NCBI GenBank assembly: GCA_902776365.1
Contig: CACYPU010000006.1
Location: 1-64,000 of the forward strand
Direction: 5' to 3'
Length of the DNA: 64,000 bases
Source of the DNA: an uncultured Bacteroidota bacterium
GTDB lineage: Bacteria > Bacteroidota > Bacteroidia > Bacteroidales > P3
Positions 16,852 through 25,671 of this stretch are shown piece by piece. Made by a program: the position numbers and the translations under genes. Position 1 is the stretch's first letter. Each line of letters opens with the position of its first letter. The notes beneath the pieces are model-generated. The model searched no databases. It saw only the letters and a program-made list of their open reading frames with translations, and was not told the DNA's origin.

Positions 16852-17589
16852 ATGGTAACATTAGACCAGATTGACAAAACGCGTGTGCCGCAGCATGTGG
16901 CCATCATTATGGACGGCAACGGCCGTTGGGCGATGAAACAACAGCAGGAACGCCTCTTTGGCCACCACAATGGGTTGACGGCGGTCCGTCAGGCTGTGGA
17001 GGCTGCGGTGCAGATGGGTGTGAAATACTTGACACTCTATACTTTCAGTACCGAAAACTGGAATCGCCCCCAGGCAGAGGTGGAGGGATTGATGGAACTG
17101 CTCATCACGGCCATCGAGGATAACACAAAAATGTTAATGGAAAACGGTGTGAAACTGGAAACCATCGGCGACTTTGGACGTATCCCCGAGCGCTCGCGGG
17201 AGCGTTTCCGCCAGTGTATGAAGCAAACCGCTGCAAATAGTACGCTGACGCTGGTCATCGCACTGAGCTATAGCTCCCGCTGGGAGATTGCCGAAGCTTT
17301 GAAGAAGATTTGCAACCAAGGTCTCAAGGCAGAGGACGTGAATGAAGAAACGCTCCGCAACTATCTGACAACAAAGGATTACCCAGACCCCGACTTGCTG
17401 ATCCGCACCGGCGGCGAGCTCCGCATCTCCAATTTCTTGCTTTGGCAAATGGCCTACACCGAGCTCTATTTCAGCGATCAACTTTGGCCCGACTTCAAGC
17501 ATGAAGACTTCTATGCCGCCGTGTTTGACTACCAGAGCCGCCAGCGCCGTTTTGGAAAAACAGAGGCCCAAGTGGAGGCTTCGGAATAA
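16852..17589 (+). CDS. uppS: Isoprenyl transferase (undecaprenyl diphosphate synthase)
   Basis: 245 residues. It adds isopentenyl units in cis to make the C55 lipid carrier used for peptidoglycan, O-antigen and capsule assembly. Motifs: HVAIIMDGNGRWA with the catalytic Asp, GHHNG, YTFSTENWNRP and PDLLIRTGGELRISNFLLWQ. It lies directly upstream of bamA, and it supplies the carrier on which the sugar transferase at 61445-62611 starts chains. Confidence 0.95.
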   Translation: MVTLDQIDKTRVPQHVAIIMDGNGRWAMKQQQERLFGHHNGLTAVRQAVEAAVQMGVKYLTLYTFSTENWNRPQAEVEGLMELLITAIEDNTKMLMENGVKLETIGDFGRIPERSRERFRQCMKQTAANSTLTLVIALSYSSRWEIAEALKKICNQGLKAEDVNEETLRNYLTTKDYPDPDLLIRTGGELRISNFLLWQMAYTELYFSDQLWPDFKHEDFYAAVFDYQSRQRRFGKTEAQVEASE

Positions 17590-17681
17590 AAAAAGTTGCC
17601 TGAAGTGCAATTTTTTCAAAAAAAAGATACTTATATATAATAATTCATGTAAAAATGAGTTATTGTATAGATTAAGTATTA

Positions 17682-20222
17682 ATGTTGATGAAAGAGATTA
17701 AGAAAATCCTACTGCTACTTCCCCTGCTGGCTATGCTCTCTGTTGCTACCCAAGCCCAGGTGGTTGTGGGCGGTAATGATGAATACGGCTTTGATTATCT
17801 GACTCCTAAGACTTACGAAATTGGCGGCATCACCCTTGACGGTGCCGATAATTTCGACTCGCGTGTTGTGCTGCTTGTGGCCGGCTTGCAGGTGGGCGAC
17901 AGGGTGAAGATCCCGGGCGACAAAATATCTACCGCCATCGAAAACCTTTGGAAACAAGGCATGTTCGAAGATGTGCAGATCCGCGTCACCCGCATTCAGG
18001 GCAACATCGCTTTCCTCAAAATCGTCCTCAAAGAGCGCCCTCGCATGCTCCGCTTCGCTTTCAAGGGTGTGGAAAAAGGCGAGGACAAGAAACTGCGTGA
18101 AGAAATCAACATTAAAACAGGCGACGTGGTGACGGAAAACATGCTCCGCACTGCGTCGAACAAAATCAAGGGCTTCTACATCGACAAGGGCTTCACCCGG
18201 GTTGAGGTAGTGCCTACCACCGAGGTCTCTGACTCTCTGGGCCGACTCACCGTCACCTTCAACGTCAAACGTGGCAACAAGGTTAAAATCGACTCCCTTA
18301 TCTTTGTGGGAAACGAGCAGGTCTCCACTTCCACCCTCAAGGGCAAGATGCAGAACACCCGCGACGTGAATTTCCGCAAATCGCTGCGTTTCTGGAAGAA
18401 AGTATTCTGGAAATCGTCGCGTTATATCGAGGCTGACTTCCGCGATGACCTTGACCGTATCATTGCCTACTACAACGAGGAAGGCTACCGCGACGCCCGC
18501 ATCGTCAGCGACACTGTAATCGAAGTCCCTCGAGAAGTCCACGGAAACAAAGACCAAGACCGCATCAAGGTGAAGGTCGTCATCCATGAGGGCCACAAGT
18601 TCTACTTCCGCAACATCACTTTCTCCGGCAACACGGTCTACAGCGACGAAGTCCTGCGCCGCTCTTTGCGCATCAAGAAAGGTGATCCATACAATAAGCA
18701 GATGCTCGAGGAGAATCTCACCTACAACCCCTCGGGCACCGACATCACCTCGCTCTACATGGACAACGGCTATCTCTTCTTCCGTGCCACACCTGTCGAA
18801 GTGGCAGTGGAGAACGACAGCATCGATATCGAGATACGTATCGTCGAAGGCAAACAGGCTCGTATCCGCAACGTATGGATTGAAGGCAACACCATCACCA
18901 ACGACAAGGTCATCATGCGTGAGCTTCATACCCGCCCCGGCGACCTCTTCAGCCGCGACGCCGTCCTGCGTAGCCGACGCGAGTTGTTGACGCTCAAGTT
19001 CTTCAAAGAGGAATCTGTCATCCCGGAGCCACGTCCCAATGCCGAAGACGGCACGGTCGATATCGTCTACAAGGTGGAAGAGGGCAGCACCAGCCAGCTT
19101 AACCTGCAGGGTGGCTACGGCGCCGGCATGTTCATCGGCCAGATAGGCATCCAACTCAACAACTTCAGCCTCCGCAACATCTTCAACAAGGACGCCTGGG
19201 CTCCCCTCCCTGCCGGCGACGGACAGAAGCTGGCACTCAACGCCACCACCAACGGCAGCTCCTACTACTCGCTGAGCGCTTCGTTCACTGAGCCGTGGCT
19301 CGGCGGCCGCCGTGCCCAGTCGCTCACGGGTCAGGTCTACCACAACTACATGAGCAACGGCCTCTGGGTGCGCTCAAACGACGAGAGTTTCTACAGCCTC
19401 CAGATAACTGGTGCCGGTGTGAGCCTCTCCAAACGTCTCAAATGGCCAGACGACTACTTCATTGTCTCCCATGGACTTGCATATAAGCATTATACCCTCC
19501 ATAACTATAATAATCTGGCAGCCGGCCTTTTCGCTGATGGCCATGCCAACGATATCTCCTACGCCTTCACCATCTCGCGCAACTCCTTCGACTCCCCCTT
19601 CTACACCCGCAGCGGTTCCGAACTTTCGCTCAGCGCCTACATCACTCCGCCCTTCTCGCTCATCTCTGGCACCGACTATTCCTCGGCCAGCCCTGAAGAG
19701 AAGTATAAGTGGGTGGAATACTATAAGATAAACCTCCGTGGAGCTTGGATGCTCAATCTGGTGGGCGACGTGGTGCTGAGCACCCGCTTCCGCTTCGGCT
19801 TTATGGGATACTATAATAAGGACATCGGCCTCGCACCTTTCGGACGCTACTTCCTTGGTGGCGACGGCCTCTCCTCGTGGGTTCTCGACGGTCGCGAGGT
19901 CATCCCGCTGCGTGGCTATGAGAACAACTCCCTCACTCCCGACGGCGGCGGCTCCGTCTTCGACCGTTTCACCATCGAGCTGCGCCAGCCGCTCATCGAG
20001 AGCGCCAGCGCCACCATCTGGGTACTCGGATTCATCGAAGGCGGCAACTGCTGGACCGACCTCTCGCAGTTCCAGCCCTTCAAGATGTACAACTCTGCTG
20101 GTCTCGGCGTTCGCCTCTACCTCCCCATGCTCGGCCTCATAGGTGTCGACTGGGGCTATGGTTTCGACGGCGCCTATGGCGGAAGCCACTTCCACTTCTC
20201 CATCGGACAAAGCCTCGACTAG
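17682..20222 (+). CDS. bamA: Outer-membrane protein assembly factor BamA
   Basis: 846 residues (a second ATG at 17688 is equally possible). Signal peptide ending T-Q-A-Q, five POTRA domains (about 45-440, for example ITLDGADNFDSRVVLL and IRNVWIEGNTITNDKVI), then a 16-strand Omp85 barrel with the conserved R-G-Y box (LRGYENNSL) and a final strand H-F-S-I-G-Q. It inserts barrel proteins in the outer membrane. Followed by two skp genes, its chaperone partners. Confidence 0.96.
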   Translation: MLMKEIKKILLLLPLLAMLSVATQAQVVVGGNDEYGFDYLTPKTYEIGGITLDGADNFDSRVVLLVAGLQVGDRVKIPGDKISTAIENLWKQGMFEDVQIRVTRIQGNIAFLKIVLKERPRMLRFAFKGVEKGEDKKLREEINIKTGDVVTENMLRTASNKIKGFYIDKGFTRVEVVPTTEVSDSLGRLTVTFNVKRGNKVKIDSLIFVGNEQVSTSTLKGKMQNTRDVNFRKSLRFWKKVFWKSSRYIEADFRDDLDRIIAYYNEEGYRDARIVSDTVIEVPREVHGNKDQDRIKVKVVIHEGHKFYFRNITFSGNTVYSDEVLRRSLRIKKGDPYNKQMLEENLTYNPSGTDITSLYMDNGYLFFRATPVEVAVENDSIDIEIRIVEGKQARIRNVWIEGNTITNDKVIMRELHTRPGDLFSRDAVLRSRRELLTLKFFKEESVIPEPRPNAEDGTVDIVYKVEEGSTSQLNLQGGYGAGMFIGQIGIQLNNFSLRNIFNKDAWAPLPAGDGQKLALNATTNGSSYYSLSASFTEPWLGGRRAQSLTGQVYHNYMSNGLWVRSNDESFYSLQITGAGVSLSKRLKWPDDYFIVSHGLAYKHYTLHNYNNLAAGLFADGHANDISYAFTISRNSFDSPFYTRSGSELSLSAYITPPFSLISGTDYSSASPEEKYKWVEYYKINLRGAWMLNLVGDVVLSTRFRFGFMGYYNKDIGLAPFGRYFLGGDGLSSWVLDGREVIPLRGYENNSLTPDGGGSVFDRFTIELRQPLIESASATIWVLGFIEGGNCWTDLSQFQPFKMYNSAGLGVRLYLPMLGLIGVDWGYGFDGAYGGSHFHFSIGQSLD

Positions 20223-20223
20223 T

Positions 20224-20251
20224 GAAAATGAAAATTGAAAAATGAAAAATA
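20224..20251. repeat. A-rich 7-bp repeat tract between bamA and skp
   Basis: Four heptamers GAAAATG, AAAATTG, AAAAATG, AAAAATA immediately after the bamA stop. They are the reverse complement type of the AATTTTC tract at 20307-20334, so the two tracts face each other 55 bp apart. Confidence 0.7.
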
Positions 20252-20280
20252 ACGGTAGTTATATTGACCTTGGACAGATA

Positions 20281-20934
20281 ATGAAAGTTGTGCTGTGTGT
20301 CAGCATAATTTTCAATTTTCAATTTTCAATTTTCAATTCTGCCCATGCGCAGAAGTACGCCTGCGTCAACACCGACTATGTGCTCCGCAGCGTGCCCGAA
20401 TATGCCAATGCGCAGAAACGTCTCGACAAATATGTCGAGGACTGGCAGAAGGAATTGGTCGACAAACAAGCCGAAGTGGACGCCTTGCGCGCTGATTTCG
20501 AGCAGGAAAGCTATCTTCTTCCAGACAACCTGAAGAAACGCCGTCAGCAAGAAATCAAGGCCAAGGAGCAGGAAGTGCGCGCCCTCCAGCAGCAGCGCTT
20601 CGGCCCCGGCGGCGACCTCGACAAGAAGCGGGCCGAACTCCTCAAGCCTGTGCAGGACCGTGTCTATGCCACCATCGAGCGTCTGGCGCAGGAGAAAAAC
20701 TACGCCTTTGTTTTCGACAAGGCCGGCAGCTCGGCTGTGCTTTTCGCCAGCAAGAAGTATGACATCAGCGACGAGGTGCTCGAGCTGCTGGGTTACAAGC
20801 CCGGTGCCTCGGCGGCCCCCGCTGGTGCCGACGAGCCGGCGAAGAAACCCACGAATCCCGAGATGAAGGGACGTGAGCCCGGTGGACGCAAACCCAGTAC
20901 CGACAAACCGATGAATGAAAGAAGAAACAAATAA
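20281..20934 (+). CDS. OmpH/Skp family periplasmic chaperone (first copy)
   Basis: 217 residues from the ATG at 20281; the open frame from 20242 adds 13 residues without signal-peptide character. Skp-like proteins carry unfolded outer-membrane proteins through the periplasm to BamA. The mature part K-Y-A-C-V-N-T-D-Y-V-L leads into long charged helices. The hydrophobic core of the signal peptide (IIFNFQFSIFNS) is encoded by a four-copy 7-bp repeat, and the C-terminus is a P/G/K-rich tail (about 180-217) absent from the second copy. Confidence 0.88.
   Translation: MKVVLCVSIIFNFQFSIFNSAHAQKYACVNTDYVLRSVPEYANAQKRLDKYVEDWQKELVDKQAEVDALRADFEQESYLLPDNLKKRRQQEIKAKEQEVRALQQQRFGPGGDLDKKRAELLKPVQDRVYATIERLAQEKNYAFVFDKAGSSAVLFASKKYDISDEVLELLGYKPGASAAPAGADEPAKKPTNPEMKGREPGGRKPSTDKPMNERRNK
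20307..20334 (+). repeat. Four 7-bp repeats (AATTTTC) encoding the skp signal peptide
   Basis: Four perfect AATTTTC heptamers followed by AATTCTG. Translated, they give F-N-F-Q-F-S-I-F-N, the hydrophobic segment of the signal peptide. An inverted tract lies at 20224-20251. Confidence 0.9.
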
Positions 20935-20953
20935 AATAAAAATCCTATTTAGA

Positions 20954-21460
20954 ATGAAAAAAACGTTGATTTTAATCGCAGCATGCCTGTTTGCCTTTGG
21001 TGGCAGCGCTGTGGCACAGAAGAACATCAAACTCGGACACATCAATTCTCAGGAACTCCTTCAGATTATGCCTGGCCGCGACGCGGCTAAGGACACCCTT
21101 CAGAAGGAGGCTGCCGAGATTGAGAACACCCTCAAGACCATGCAGGCCGAGCTCGAGCGCATCTCCAACGAGTTTGTGCAGAGACAGGCCGAGTGGACCG
21201 AACTCATCCGCAACACCAAGCGCAGCGAAATCCAGGACATGCAGAACCGCATCCAGGCTTTCTACGAGAGCGCCCAGAAGCAGCTCCAAGACCGTGAGGC
21301 CGAGCTGACCAAGCCCATCGTTGACCGCGCCAAGAAGGCCATCGAGGACGTGGCTCGCGAAGGCGGCTACACCTACATCTTCGACGGCGCTGCCCTGCTC
21401 TATTCACAGGACAGCGAGGACATCATGCCCCAAGTGAAGAAAAAACTGGGCCTCAACTAA
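20954..21460 (+). CDS. OmpH/Skp family periplasmic chaperone (second copy)
   Basis: 168 residues from the ATG at 20954 (MKKTLILIAACLFAFGGSAVAQ signal peptide); an in-frame ATG at 20915 inside the previous gene is less likely. The mature protein starts K-N-I-K-L-G-H-I-N-S-Q-E-L-L and forms two long helices with a Q/E-rich coiled coil, as in Skp. It is the last gene of the operon; a strong hairpin terminator follows. Confidence 0.92.
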   Translation: MKKTLILIAACLFAFGGSAVAQKNIKLGHINSQELLQIMPGRDAAKDTLQKEAAEIENTLKTMQAELERISNEFVQRQAEWTELIRNTKRSEIQDMQNRIQAFYESAQKQLQDREAELTKPIVDRAKKAIEDVAREGGYTYIFDGAALLYSQDSEDIMPQVKKKLGLN

Positions 21461-21485
21461 GACCCAGTTTATTGTCTAGAAATCC

Positions 21486-21523
21486 AGCGCCGGGAGACCC
21501 GTTCAGGTCTCCCGGCGCTATTT
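21486..21523 (+). terminator. Terminator of the acpP-to-skp operon
   Basis: AGCGCCGGGAGACC (21486-21499) pairs with GGTCTCCCGGCGCT (21506-21519) around CGTTCA, followed by ATTTTC. The 14-bp stem has no mismatch. Confidence 0.85.
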
Positions 21524-21547
21524 TCGATGTGATGATTTTGTAGTGCA

Positions 21548-21637
21548 TTTCAACCATATTTCGACCATATTTCAACCATTGTTTAACCATTTTAATGGTA
21601 GAACAATGGTTAAACAATGGTTGAACAGAGGTTGAAA
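21548..21637. repeat. Inverted pair of four-unit 11-bp arrays (unit TTTCAACCATA)
   Basis: Left arm: units at 21548, 21559, 21570 and 21581, all with (T)TT-C/A-R-ACCAT. Two bases later the right arm repeats the complement four times: AATGGTAGAAC, AATGGTTAAAC, AATGGTTGAAC, AGAGGTTGAAA (21594-21637). The whole is a 90-bp near-palindrome between convergent genes. The layout equals that at 63377-63464 but with another unit sequence. Confidence 0.92.
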
Positions 21638-21671
21638 TGTATGAGAATGAGTAGATTGGAAGGATAAGCTA

Positions 21672-23153
21672 TTACCGTCTGCGTCGGCTGTTACCCTGCT
21701 CGAGGCGTTCGCGGCTCATGCGCAGCCAGCGTTCGACGATTTCCTCGGTGACGGGGGTACGCTGGATGACGAGGACCATACGGTTGTTTTCCTGCGGAGT
21801 ATAGACATTGATACCGCCGGCATGGACGGGCAGCAGTTGGTTGCCGCTGATGCCGAAGTTGTCGGTGAGCATATCGAAGGCTGCCTCGCAGCGGCGCTCG
21901 GAGAGCCACTGGTTGTGGGCTATGGAGCCGGTGAGGGAGTCGGCAGCACCAATCATATAGAATTCGATGGTGTCGGGGAGATCGCGTATCTGGTTGGCGA
22001 AGACTTGCAGTTTCTTGCGTGCGTTGTAGTCGAGGTTGTATTTGTCGAGCTCGAAGTAGACAACGGTGTAGGGCAGGTCGAGGGCCACGTTGATGTCAAG
22101 CAGTTCGTCGATGAGGGTGTTGGGTATGTAGTTGGGGTTGTAGTTGGGGTTGTTGTCGTAGTTGCGGAGCTTCTCCTCGAGGCGTTGGAGTTCCTGGTTG
22201 ATGGAGTCGATGAGGAGTGAATCGTAGATGTTGTGGCGGTCATCGAGTTCGTTGAGGAGATGGTCGCGTTCTTGTTGCAGATGTTCGATTCTGCCGTTAA
22301 GGATTTTGAGAGTGTTGGAGGTGACGGCAGGCTGGAATTCGTGGTAGACGGTGTCGCGGACGACGGTTCGGGTATCGTAGCGGAATTTGTTCATGTGGGA
22401 GATGATGTTGAAACGGGCGCCGACACTGAAGGTGGGGATGAAGTCGAAGATGGAGTGGCTGTTGTCGTAGGGCGACCAGTCCCAGGTGGATTCGGAGCCG
22501 AAGAGTTCGAGGTGTCCGTAGAGTGCGGTATGCTCGGTGAGGGCGTATTCTGCGCCTCCTGTAATGCAGTAGGCGAGCTCGAGGTTGCGGCGGAAGTCGC
22601 CGATGTCGTATTGGCCGCTGTTGGGGTTCACCTGGCTGCCGAAGAGCATGGACATACCGAGGCCGATACCGGTGCGCCAGTGGAGTTTGGTGCGTTTGCC
22701 GACTTCATAGCCGTTGAAGAAGTTGGTCCAGTCGAGGGTGACGTAGCCCAGCAGTGACATGGCATGGGCGTGGAAGGGTTGGTACTCATAGTAGCTGCCG
22801 TCGGAGGGAACGCCGGTGAAGTCGACGAAGGGGTGGAGGGGATAGCGGGTCTGTCCGTCGACGTTGAAGAAGCTATAGCGCAGCGACACGGCGAGGTCGG
22901 GGATAATCCATTTGCCGAGTTCAATATGGGCATTGAAGTTCAGTTTGTTGTGTCGGGCCGAGGATTCAATCTCGTTGCCGATGAAGGTCTGGATACCGCC
23001 ACCTAATCTGACGTACCAGTTGTCGAAGGGCGATGCAATGAGGAATTTCACTGTATCGCGGTCAGCACCCAAGGCCAAACCTCTGTTCCTTGTTTGTGCG
23101 GAGAGGGAAGTGGAGGTGATTGCTAATATCAGTATAATAAATAGTTTCTTCAT
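21672..23153 (-). CDS. OmpA family outer-membrane protein of the wza-wzc transcript
   Basis: 493 residues: signal peptide MKKLFIILILAITSTSLSAQ, a barrel-like region (about 40-255), a coiled coil (about 285-340) ending in a short N-P-N-Y repeat, and an OmpA C-terminal domain (about 365-475; F-E-L-D-K-Y-N-L-D, MIGAADSLTGSIAHNQWLSE). The usual second Arg of the peptidoglycan site appears as NNRMVLV. It follows wzc by 23 bp and may anchor the export complex to the cell wall (inference). The tail is basic (N-S-R-R-R-R). Confidence 0.88.
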   Translation of the reverse strand: MKKLFIILILAITSTSLSAQTRNRGLALGADRDTVKFLIASPFDNWYVRLGGGIQTFIGNEIESSARHNKLNFNAHIELGKWIIPDLAVSLRYSFFNVDGQTRYPLHPFVDFTGVPSDGSYYEYQPFHAHAMSLLGYVTLDWTNFFNGYEVGKRTKLHWRTGIGLGMSMLFGSQVNPNSGQYDIGDFRRNLELAYCITGGAEYALTEHTALYGHLELFGSESTWDWSPYDNSHSIFDFIPTFSVGARFNIISHMNKFRYDTRTVVRDTVYHEFQPAVTSNTLKILNGRIEHLQQERDHLLNELDDRHNIYDSLLIDSINQELQRLEEKLRNYDNNPNYNPNYIPNTLIDELLDINVALDLPYTVVYFELDKYNLDYNARKKLQVFANQIRDLPDTIEFYMIGAADSLTGSIAHNQWLSERRCEAAFDMLTDNFGISGNQLLPVHAGGINVYTPQENNRMVLVIQRTPVTEEIVERWLRMSRERLEQGNSRRRR

Positions 23154-23176
23154 AATATAAAGATACCAACTTTAGT

Positions 23177-25654
23177 TTACTTTTTGATATTATCGTTTTT
23201 CAGTTTTTCGTCTTCATTAATATCTTTTTCGCCGTAGGACTCGTCGTCGCCATAGCCGTACCCGTACCCATAGCCATAGCCGTACCCGTATCCGTAGCCA
23301 TAACCGTAGCCATAACCGTAGCCATAGCCGTATTTCTTTTCGTAGGGCATCAGTTTCTTGTAGTGTACGTCGTTGAGAATGATGGAGATGTTGTGGAAGG
23401 TTTGCTCGTGGTACATCTCTTCGAGGTTGGCGAGCATACGTTTGTCAAATTTGCCGGAGCGGATGACGAAGAGGGTGTTGTCGGCGAGTTGCTTGATTAT
23501 TTCGACATCAACGACAAGGCCTATGGGGGCGGTGTCGAAGATGATGTATTCGTATTGTTCTTTCAGTTCGGACACGAGTTTGTCGAGTCTGCCGTTGCTC
23601 AACAGTTCGGCCGGGTTGGGGGGAATGGGGCCGGTGAAGATGCTGTCGACTCCCTTGTTGATGAGTCCTGTTTTGACGAGCGACTTCCAGTCGTCGGTTT
23701 TGCCTGTGAGGTAATGGGAGAGGCCGGCATGTTTCCGCGAGTAGAAGATGCGGGTGAGAGAGCCCTTGCGCAGGTCGAGGTCGAGGATGATGACTTTCTT
23801 GCCACTGATGCCCAGGCTGGCGGCCATATTGGAGGAGACGAAGGTCTTGCCCATGCCGGGGAGCATCGAGGTGACCATGAGGACACGGCTCTTGCTGGTC
23901 GAGTCGTTGAGGCCAAGGAAGTCGATTTTTGTGCGTAGCAGACGGAAAGATTCCGAGAGGCTGTCGTGGTCATGGCCGCCGGCGACGATGTTGCGGTCGT
24001 CCTTTTTGTCTTTACCGGGAATCTCGCAGAGGAAGGGGATGGTGGTGGCGTTGAGGATGTCGTGGTGGTATTTCACCTTGGTGTCGAAGGCGCGGCGCAG
24101 GAAGAAAAAGGCAATGGGGAGTGCCAATCCGATAAACAGGCCCAGGAGGGTGGTGCGGGTTTCGTTGGGCGACACGGGGACACGGTTGATGCGTGCGGCG
24201 TCGAGCACTTTGCCGTTGGGTTCGATGGTGGGTTGGCTAATCATGAGTTCTTCGCGTCGGCTCAGCAGGTGAAGGTAGAGGTCTTCTTTGATTTTCTGCT
24301 GTTGCTCGAGGTTTTCAAGGAAGAGCTGTTGCTGCGGCACCATGCTGATTTTCGACGAGGCCGATGAAGCGGTAATCTGTGCTTCGGCGATGCGCTCCTG
24401 CAGCATGCCGATATAGCCTTCGAGAATGAGATTCATGCTGGAACGCATGTTGCGCAGCTCCTCGAGTTTGGATTTCACGACAGGGCTGTTGGGAGTATCC
24501 TTGTAGGCTTTGAGTTCGAGGACCAGGCTGTTGTAGGTGGAGACAAGCGCCATGACGTTTTTGTTGTCGATGTCGATAGTGGAGGGGATGAGTTGGGCGG
24601 CTTCCTCGGCCTGGTTGATGTGGACGAGGTAGCGGGCTTGCTCGAGCTGTCGTTTTAGATGGTCGATTTCTTTTTCCGACTGGATGCTGGATTCAAGGTA
24701 GCTCTGGCCAAAGGCGGAGATGTCGAGAAGTTGGTGTTCACGTTTGAAGTTGGCCAGCTGATTCTCTTTGGTGCTGAGGTCGGAGTGCAGCATGGCCAAA
24801 CGTTGATTGATGAACTCGTAGGTTTCGTTGATGATGCGTTTTTTGTCCTTGATGGCATCTTCGTTGTAGACACGAATCATCTCGTTGATGACCTCAGCGG
24901 CACGGATGGGTGAGGGATCGCGGAGGGAGATGTTGATGATGGTGTTCATGTCGTTGTCACGACTCACCTGCAAGGCAGCGCGATAGCGCTCAGCGATAGC
25001 GCTTAGGCTGTAATGGCTCACACGGACAGGATGCCCGATATAGTCGTTGGTGAAGAACCAAGTTTTGTGTACTACGATGCGGCCGAATGCGGTGGCAGAG
25101 GTGTCTTCGAAATTGGCGGTCAGAGGCTCTCCTTCGGAGGGGATGATGCTGACGCTTTTGTCGTTATTGGCCACCACGTCGAGGAAGAAAGTGGCTTCCT
25201 CGTTGTCGTCGACAAAGTCAATGGTGTAGGGAGATTCGCCGTAGAGGTCTTTGCTGCGGCTGATGACGCGTGTCTTGGTGGTGTAAAGGATGTTGAGTTT
25301 GAGGCTTTGAGCCATCTCGCGTACGGCAGTCTCCGATGTGAAAATCATCATCTCGTTGTTGATGGAGCTGTTGTAGAGCGAGCGGGTGGAGAACATGCTT
25401 TTGACGGAAGCTTCACGGACGGTGCTTTCGTTGCTGCTGCCGGTGGAGGACCCTTTAATGAGCACACGGGCGGAGCTTTCGTATATTCGGTCTTGGTGGC
25501 GGACATAATAGCCTGCGATAAAGGTGCCGATGGCGCCACAGATCAGAAGCCAATGGATGTTCCTCAAAAGGGTGAACAGAATATCCTTGATGTGGATTTC
25601 CTGTTTCTTGCCCTCGGAGAGGAAGGAGGTGTTAGAGTCCTTGTTGTCAGCCAT
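23177..25654 (-). CDS. wzc: Polysaccharide co-polymerase / BY-family tyrosine kinase (Wzc-like)
   Basis: 825 residues. N-terminal Wzz domain with a first membrane span (about 32-50), a long periplasmic coiled coil with the GNVR-type end (to about 500), a second span (about 515-535), then a cytoplasmic BY-kinase: Walker A MLPGMGKTF (about 597-605), Walker A' VIILDLDLRKGS and Walker B YIIFDTAPIG. Such proteins set chain length and couple to Wza; their C-terminal tyrosine cluster is autophosphorylated. Here that cluster is fourteen uninterrupted Tyr-Gly pairs (about 775-802). It lies between wza and an OmpA gene. Confidence 0.93.
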   Translation of the reverse strand: MADNKDSNTSFLSEGKKQEIHIKDILFTLLRNIHWLLICGAIGTFIAGYYVRHQDRIYESSARVLIKGSSTGSSNESTVREASVKSMFSTRSLYNSSINNEMMIFTSETAVREMAQSLKLNILYTTKTRVISRSKDLYGESPYTIDFVDDNEEATFFLDVVANNDKSVSIIPSEGEPLTANFEDTSATAFGRIVVHKTWFFTNDYIGHPVRVSHYSLSAIAERYRAALQVSRDNDMNTIINISLRDPSPIRAAEVINEMIRVYNEDAIKDKKRIINETYEFINQRLAMLHSDLSTKENQLANFKREHQLLDISAFGQSYLESSIQSEKEIDHLKRQLEQARYLVHINQAEEAAQLIPSTIDIDNKNVMALVSTYNSLVLELKAYKDTPNSPVVKSKLEELRNMRSSMNLILEGYIGMLQERIAEAQITASSASSKISMVPQQQLFLENLEQQQKIKEDLYLHLLSRREELMISQPTIEPNGKVLDAARINRVPVSPNETRTTLLGLFIGLALPIAFFFLRRAFDTKVKYHHDILNATTIPFLCEIPGKDKKDDRNIVAGGHDHDSLSESFRLLRTKIDFLGLNDSTSKSRVLMVTSMLPGMGKTFVSSNMAASLGISGKKVIILDLDLRKGSLTRIFYSRKHAGLSHYLTGKTDDWKSLVKTGLINKGVDSIFTGPIPPNPAELLSNGRLDKLVSELKEQYEYIIFDTAPIGLVVDVEIIKQLADNTLFVIRSGKFDKRMLANLEEMYHEQTFHNISIILNDVHYKKLMPYEKKYGYGYGYGYGYGYGYGYGYGYGYGYGYGDDESYGEKDINEDEKLKNDNIKK
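23249..23332 (-). repeat. Fourteen-fold Tyr-Gly coding repeat in wzc
   Basis: 84 bp of alternating TAY and GGN codons. Third-base variation (TAC/TAT, GGC/GGT/GGA/GGG) shows it is not a perfect DNA repeat, so selection on the peptide is likely in addition to slippage. Confidence 0.95.
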
Positions 25655-25671
25655 GTCCCTGTTTTCTTAAT

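Noticed and set aside
17715..19343. 542-residue open frame opposite bamA
   Set aside because: It is a shadow of the biased codon use of bamA, has no recognisable domain and would run antisense through the POTRA region.
20307..20334. Homopolymer-type phase-variable tract
   Set aside because: It is a heptamer tandem repeat, not a mononucleotide run; variation is possible but nothing in one sequence shows it.
21548..21637. CRISPR array
   Set aside because: Units are 11 bp with no spacers of 30 bp or so, the second half is inverted, and no cas gene is nearby.
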